Positions 60,216 through 64,000 of a stretch of DNA of 64,000 nt are shown here, one piece after another. The notes under the pieces are model-generated. The model was given only the letters and a program-made list of their open reading frames with translations, made no database searches and was not told the origin of the DNA. The translations under genes were made by a program, and so were the position numbers. The DNA is from Daucus carota subsp. sativus. Lineage: Eukaryota > Streptophyta > Magnoliopsida > Apiales > Apiaceae. Each line of letters starts with the position of its first letter. Position 1 is the first letter of the stretch. The stretch lies in assembly GCF_001625215.2 (NCBI RefSeq), contig NC_030386.2, positions 20,616,545 through 20,680,544 on the forward strand, read 5' to 3'.

Positions 60216-60854
60216 TAATGTTTCACAAATAAAATATTTTGTAAAACATGTTATTTTGCAAAAACATGTCTTACGATCATTATTTCAATAAAACCTGACA
60301 AATCTCAAGTACAATATGTATGTTATGCAACATGCACATGTATGTTTTGTAAGCTAAGCATATTTTATAAAGTAATATATTTTATAATGTTCTACTTGTA
60401 AAATGTATAGGATCCGTAAGATTTTTTATATAATAATAATATTTACAGAATATCATTCGAAAAATAATATATTTTACAATATTTTAAGTTCTTACAGAAC
60501 ATAGTGTACTCCAATATTCCAATAAAAATGTAGAATTCATAAAACTTAACTCTCATGTATATAAAATGAAATGTTCAATGACAAATTCTGTTATGATGTA
60601 TATGTTTTCGTCGTCTATCTAGTTTCGGATGAGATTATTGTCTTTACAAATTGTACATGCATGAAGTATGAAGCATTCAATGAACAAACATACTCCTTGG
60701 GTAAGAATCGAATCGAATCAAATCGTATGAATTCAGTCCAGTTCGGATCTAATTTTTTGAAAATTTGATTTATTCAATCGGACCGAATATCCCGAATAAA
60801 AATCTTTTGGTCTGATTCCTAAAATAAAATCAGTTCATAAACCAGATAATATAT
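60216..60854. other. AT-rich spacer with dispersed repeat related to 54,360-54,560
   Basis: No gene is seen. The part from about 60,575 to 60,790 is a diverged copy of the segment near 54,360; see that entry. Several TTTTATAA/ATATTTTG-type short repeats occur near 60,230-60,480. Confidence 0.4.
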
Positions 60855-61195
60855 GGGGTTTTTTTTATACATAACCACGTTTTCAATCTTATTTTCAAAA
60901 ATACTACTTTATCCAATCTTATTTTCAAAAATACTACCTTATCTAAAATATTTTCAAAAATACTGTAGTTGCATATGCAACCATATATGCAACTACAAAT
61001 CCTGATTTCAAGTTTCAGTTTGAAAACTTGAAAACTGGAACTTGAAATCAGGAATTCAGTTGCATATATGGTTGCCTATGCAACCACAATAATTTTTGAA
61101 AATATTATAGAGAAGGTAGTACTTTTGAAAATAAGATTGGAGAAGGTAGTATTTTTGAAAATAAGATTGAAAAACAGTATACAAGATAATTCCCC
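60855..61195. repeat. Foldback MITE with 8-bp flanking duplication
   Basis: This is almost entirely an imperfect hairpin. TCTTATTTTCAAAAATACTA on the left pairs with its inverse on the right, and the centre has GTTGCATATGCAAC and CAAGTTTCAG/AACTTGAAAT palindromes. TAATATAT lies directly outside both GGGG/CCCC ends (60847-60854 and 61196-61203). Because the duplication is AT-only, chance is possible. Architecture resembles the element at 4311-4815. Confidence 0.72.
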
Positions 61196-61280
61196 TAATA
61201 TATAATATAAATATAGATTTATATTATATATTACTCCATATATATATTATATCTCTTACGGCCAATAACTATAATATCTA

Positions 61281-61531
61281 CTCCCTCCGTCCCTTTTTAC
61301 ATGTCCCTTTTGAAAAAAAATTTGTCCCAAATTACTTGTCCACTCCTCTTTTCAAAGCAATTTTTTGTATGTTTTTTCAAAATGTAACAATTTCCAATGT
61401 TTGACTAGCATATATATACACACAACTCTATCTAATTCATTACATTTATTAAGGATATGTATGAAAACAAGATATCCACTTAACATTTCGTTATTTTTTC
61501 AAAAGGGACAAGTAAAAAGGGACGGAAGGAG
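61281..61531. mobile_element. Stowaway-like MITE
   Basis: Left end CTCCCTCCGTCCCTTTTTAC and right end GTAAAAAGGGACGGAAGGAG are inverted repeats with TA on both sides (61279-61280 and 61532-61533). The length is 251 bp. The ends are nearly perfect. Confidence 0.92.
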
Positions 61532-61533
61532 TA

Positions 61534-62147
61534 CTTTGTAAATTGATTGGTTCATTAATTTTGATATATCATGATTTTAAATTTTATTTATAATATAACT
61601 TTTTATTAAAAAATTACAATCTTTTGGATTGGGCCAAATCTGGACCAAACCGAATTATTTCAAAAATTATATTGTTTCTTTTCGATTGAACCAGTGGTGG
61701 ACCGGACCAAACCCGATTATATTTCAGAAACCATCCAGTCCTTGGTAGAATTTTGATCTAGTTCAGTCCCAAAAAAATGACATTTCGGTTCAATAACTTT
61801 ATTGCTTTACAGGTTCACAATTCCGCACAGGATCAAAGTTGCCAACAAATAAACAATCAGGAAAGTTGTTAAACTGTTCGGCATTGAATTAATAGGCCTT
61901 GCCATCACAAAAAAATTGCGAAAGAAAAAAAAACAAATTACAAAGCACACTTTGGCAACTATCTCAAAACAATGATAGCCATTCTATAACTAAACAGATT
62001 AAACAGTTTGTTTCATATCAAGGGAGCTCGGACATTTAAACATCTGGTCTCTGACTACCAAAACTAGGAAATACCCATAACAAGGGTAACTTCAACTCAT
62101 TCATTACTGATATTTCAGCTCTCATATTTTTGCTGCCATGCCTATGC
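61534..62147. other. Spacer and UTP23 3' UTR region
   Basis: No gene is seen. Near 61,625-61,800, motifs such as GGGCCAAATCTGGACCAAAC and GGACCGGACCAAACC suggest retroelement debris. The last about 250 bases before 62,148 are likely UTP23 3' UTR. Confidence 0.45.
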
Positions 62148-63514
62148 CTACTGATTAATAGTTGACTCAACAGTTTTGCTCTTATGCGGCCTTTTTCTTT
62201 TCCGACTTCTGCTTCTCACTGTTTGTTCAGCATCCTTAGTTTCCTGTAATTGAATTTCCACATAAAATAGAGAAAATTTTGTTAGTCGTCTTTGGACTCA
62301 TAATAATACATTATGCTATGAAGGAACTATTTATTTAGTCTCCTATATAATCACTATAATTATAAACACTTCACAAATCCATAAACACTCACCTTTTTTG
62401 GAGCATTATTCTGGGTTCCTTGGGTTTTCTTCTTCTTGCATGAAAGTGGGTTAGGGCCCTGGCAATTACAAGAGAGTAATCAGAAAAATTATCATAGTAA
62501 AGAAAATAACGTCATCAAATTGTGTAGTTACTAGTTAGCACTCCGCAACAGTAGATATACAGATGTAAATCCCTTAGTATACTAATAACCTAGTATATTC
62601 GCTCTTTTCTGGAGTATAATACTCCCTGAATATATAAGGTAATTCACTGTCAACACACCAGGTATCACACTGGTGAAGACATGAAGTGTCACATTAGAGC
62701 AAGTCCAATAGATTACTTATCTTATTACCTATTAATAATATAAAACAATACATCCTAGTGAGTCCTAGTGATTTAGGGAATATATTTTTAGTGTCAACTC
62801 TCCAATAGCAATCCGTATTTTTGTTCCTTATTATTATTTCAATAATAAATTTGAGGGAAAGGAGGGGGAAAGGAGGGAAAAGATAAAGAAAAAAGGAGGG
62901 GAATGAATTTTTTATTCATAAATATTGAATAGGTAATGACTAGAGGTTACCTAAAAAATAGGTAAAGGCTAGAAAATTTGGGGATGTGCTAGTGATTTAG
63001 GTAATCACTAGGATAGTGTTGGAGACTTGGAGTACAATTTTTTTTATACATTACCAAAATGTGAGTTTAGGAGTTCATTTAAGTAACCTACTGGACTTGC
63101 TCTTAGAAGTTTATTTCGAATTTTGTAAAATAGTGATTTGTTCACATATGTCAAATGAACTATGACCAGAGTAGGCAACAATGGGCAAGGCAAGAATTGG
63201 AAACAGGATGTTACCTTGGCTTTTTTCCTCTTGAACTGAACTTTATCCTTTGGGTCTATTTTCTTTTCCTCACCAAATAACTTAATGGGTTTGGACCCCA
63301 TAATTTTATGGTCCATACCTTCATGCATATCAGGGGAATCCTCTTCTTTCAAAACTGGTCTACTATACTTTTTCATGTTCAACATTTTCAACTCCAAGTC
63401 ATTTAGATGCAATCGTTCCTCTTCAGCAGATTTTGCAAAATGGCGTTGAGAATTTGACAATGGCTCAAGAAGTAGGGAGTTACGCAGGCCAAATATTAAT
63501 GGCACACCAGGTAT
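62148..63514 (-). CDS. UTP23: rRNA-processing protein UTP23 homolog, C-terminal exons only
   Basis: UTP23 is a nucleolar small-subunit processome factor with a PIN-like fold needed for early 18S rRNA maturation. Three exons are visible: 63514-63215 (100 codons), 62458-62393 (22 codons) and 62243-62148 (31 codons plus stop), all phase 0. They encode IPGVPLIFGLRNSLLLEP, which forms the end of the PIN-like domain, then HLNDLELKMLNMKKYSRPVL, KDKVQFKRKKAK and GPNPLSCKKKK, the last two being characteristic of UTP23. The tail is basic (SRSRKRKRPHKSK), fitting nucleolar localisation and RNA binding. The N-terminal PIN exons must lie beyond the right edge. Intron 62459-63214 contains a Tourist-like MITE. 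Confidence 0.9.
62697..63102. mobile_element. Tourist/PIF-Harbinger-like MITE in a UTP23 intron
   Basis: Left end GAGCAAGTCCAATAGATTAC and right end, on the opposite strand, GAGCAAGTCCAGTAGGTTAC are inverted repeats flanked by TTA (62694-62696 and 63103-63105). The length is 406 bp, non-coding. Confidence 0.88.
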
Positions 63515-64000
63515 CTGCAATAAAAAAATTCAATATAATTAGATTCAAAATGCAGGCTGACCCACATAACAGATGATAGTTCCTAAGCACTAAGAGTGCA
63601 TTACATTGCTTAAAGATAATAAGTTTGAATACTGTAATGCACATTTTACTACAAAGGAACCGCAGCTAGTAACAAGTCTGTGGCAATATCTTCTTAAAAG
63701 GTACTATCAATTATTGTCTCCGCAAATGTTATATGTATGCTTGTACGATTGGTATGTGAAAACACAACACGAGGAAAGAGACATAATAAACACGTGGGTA
63801 TATCACTGCATATTGAAATGTTTCAGCAATATTATTAGAAAACAGAATTTATTCGCCGATCAAACGAGTTGCCAAAACTTATAGAGTACAGAATTTACTT
63901 CCCTTTCTCTAAACTTGCAAATACTAATCTTACTATGATTTCCATCAAGTTTTTTGTTTGTAATTTATAATTGCTACTATTTTTTATGTAAGAAATAACT
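63515..64000. other. Intron or upstream part of UTP23
   Basis: This lies upstream of the first visible UTP23 exon on the minus strand. I find no PIN-domain-like coding sequence in it, so it is most likely intron, with the preceding exon beyond the window. Confidence 0.6.

Noticed and set aside
60855-61195. MicroRNA gene because of the long hairpin
   Set aside because: Flanking duplication and element-like ends point to a foldback MITE; no small-RNA evidence is available.

Overview
The window is nuclear DNA from a flowering plant, most likely a eudicot. It has AT-rich intergenic DNA, long introns with GT-AG borders, and complete plant gene structures (Dicer-like 1, G-protein beta AGB1, a PERK kinase, a RABG3/Rab7 GTPase, a nucleoredoxin relative). 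Intergenic and intronic space is full of MITEs, and there is a young LTR retrotransposon. I cannot name the species from sequence alone. No bacterial-type operons, CRISPR arrays, rRNA or tRNA genes were seen.

Layout, left to right. At 1-2,790 is the 5' end of DCL1 (minus strand; exons 1-2 and leader), which runs off the left edge. At 2,900-6,240 is a MITE-rich spacer. At 6,396-10,031 is COG4 (plus, 2 exons, 751 aa). At 10,699-18,025 is the G-protein beta subunit AGB1 (plus, 6 exons, 377 aa); its 3.3-kb second intron carries five elements, each bounded by TA microsatellites, plus a Tourist-like MITE. At 18,026-22,163 is repeat-rich spacer. At 22,164-32,484 is coatomer gamma-COP (minus, 18 exons, 885 aa), whose 4.8-kb first intron holds nested MITEs. 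At 34,326-37,266 is a PERK receptor kinase (minus, 8 exons, 597 aa) with a poly-asparagine ectodomain. At 38,557-45,111 is a complete, very young LTR retrotransposon with no gag or pol, inserted in a LINE remnant. At 46,063-52,045 is a RABG3/Rab7 GTPase (plus, 7 exons, 206 aa) whose introns hold a Stowaway MITE, a plastid accD fragment and two Mutator-like MITEs. At 53,428-53,918 is a small secreted protein gene (minus). At 55,640-58,100 is a nucleoredoxin-like gene lacking thioredoxin active-site motifs (minus). At 62,148-63,514 is the 3' end of UTP23 (minus), which runs off the right edge.

The genes do not form a functional cluster. Three (COG4, gamma-COP, RABG3) act in endomembrane traffic at the Golgi, COPI vesicles and late endosome/vacuole, but nothing suggests their proximity matters. 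All exon joins listed were checked for reading-frame continuity by hand. The most distinctive content is in the mobile DNA: the coding-less but recently moved LTR element, the cluster of TA-microsatellite-bounded elements, long-TIR elements with clear target-site duplications, and an inverted pair of LTR/primer-site-like units. I found no convincing evidence of a wholly new biological system.
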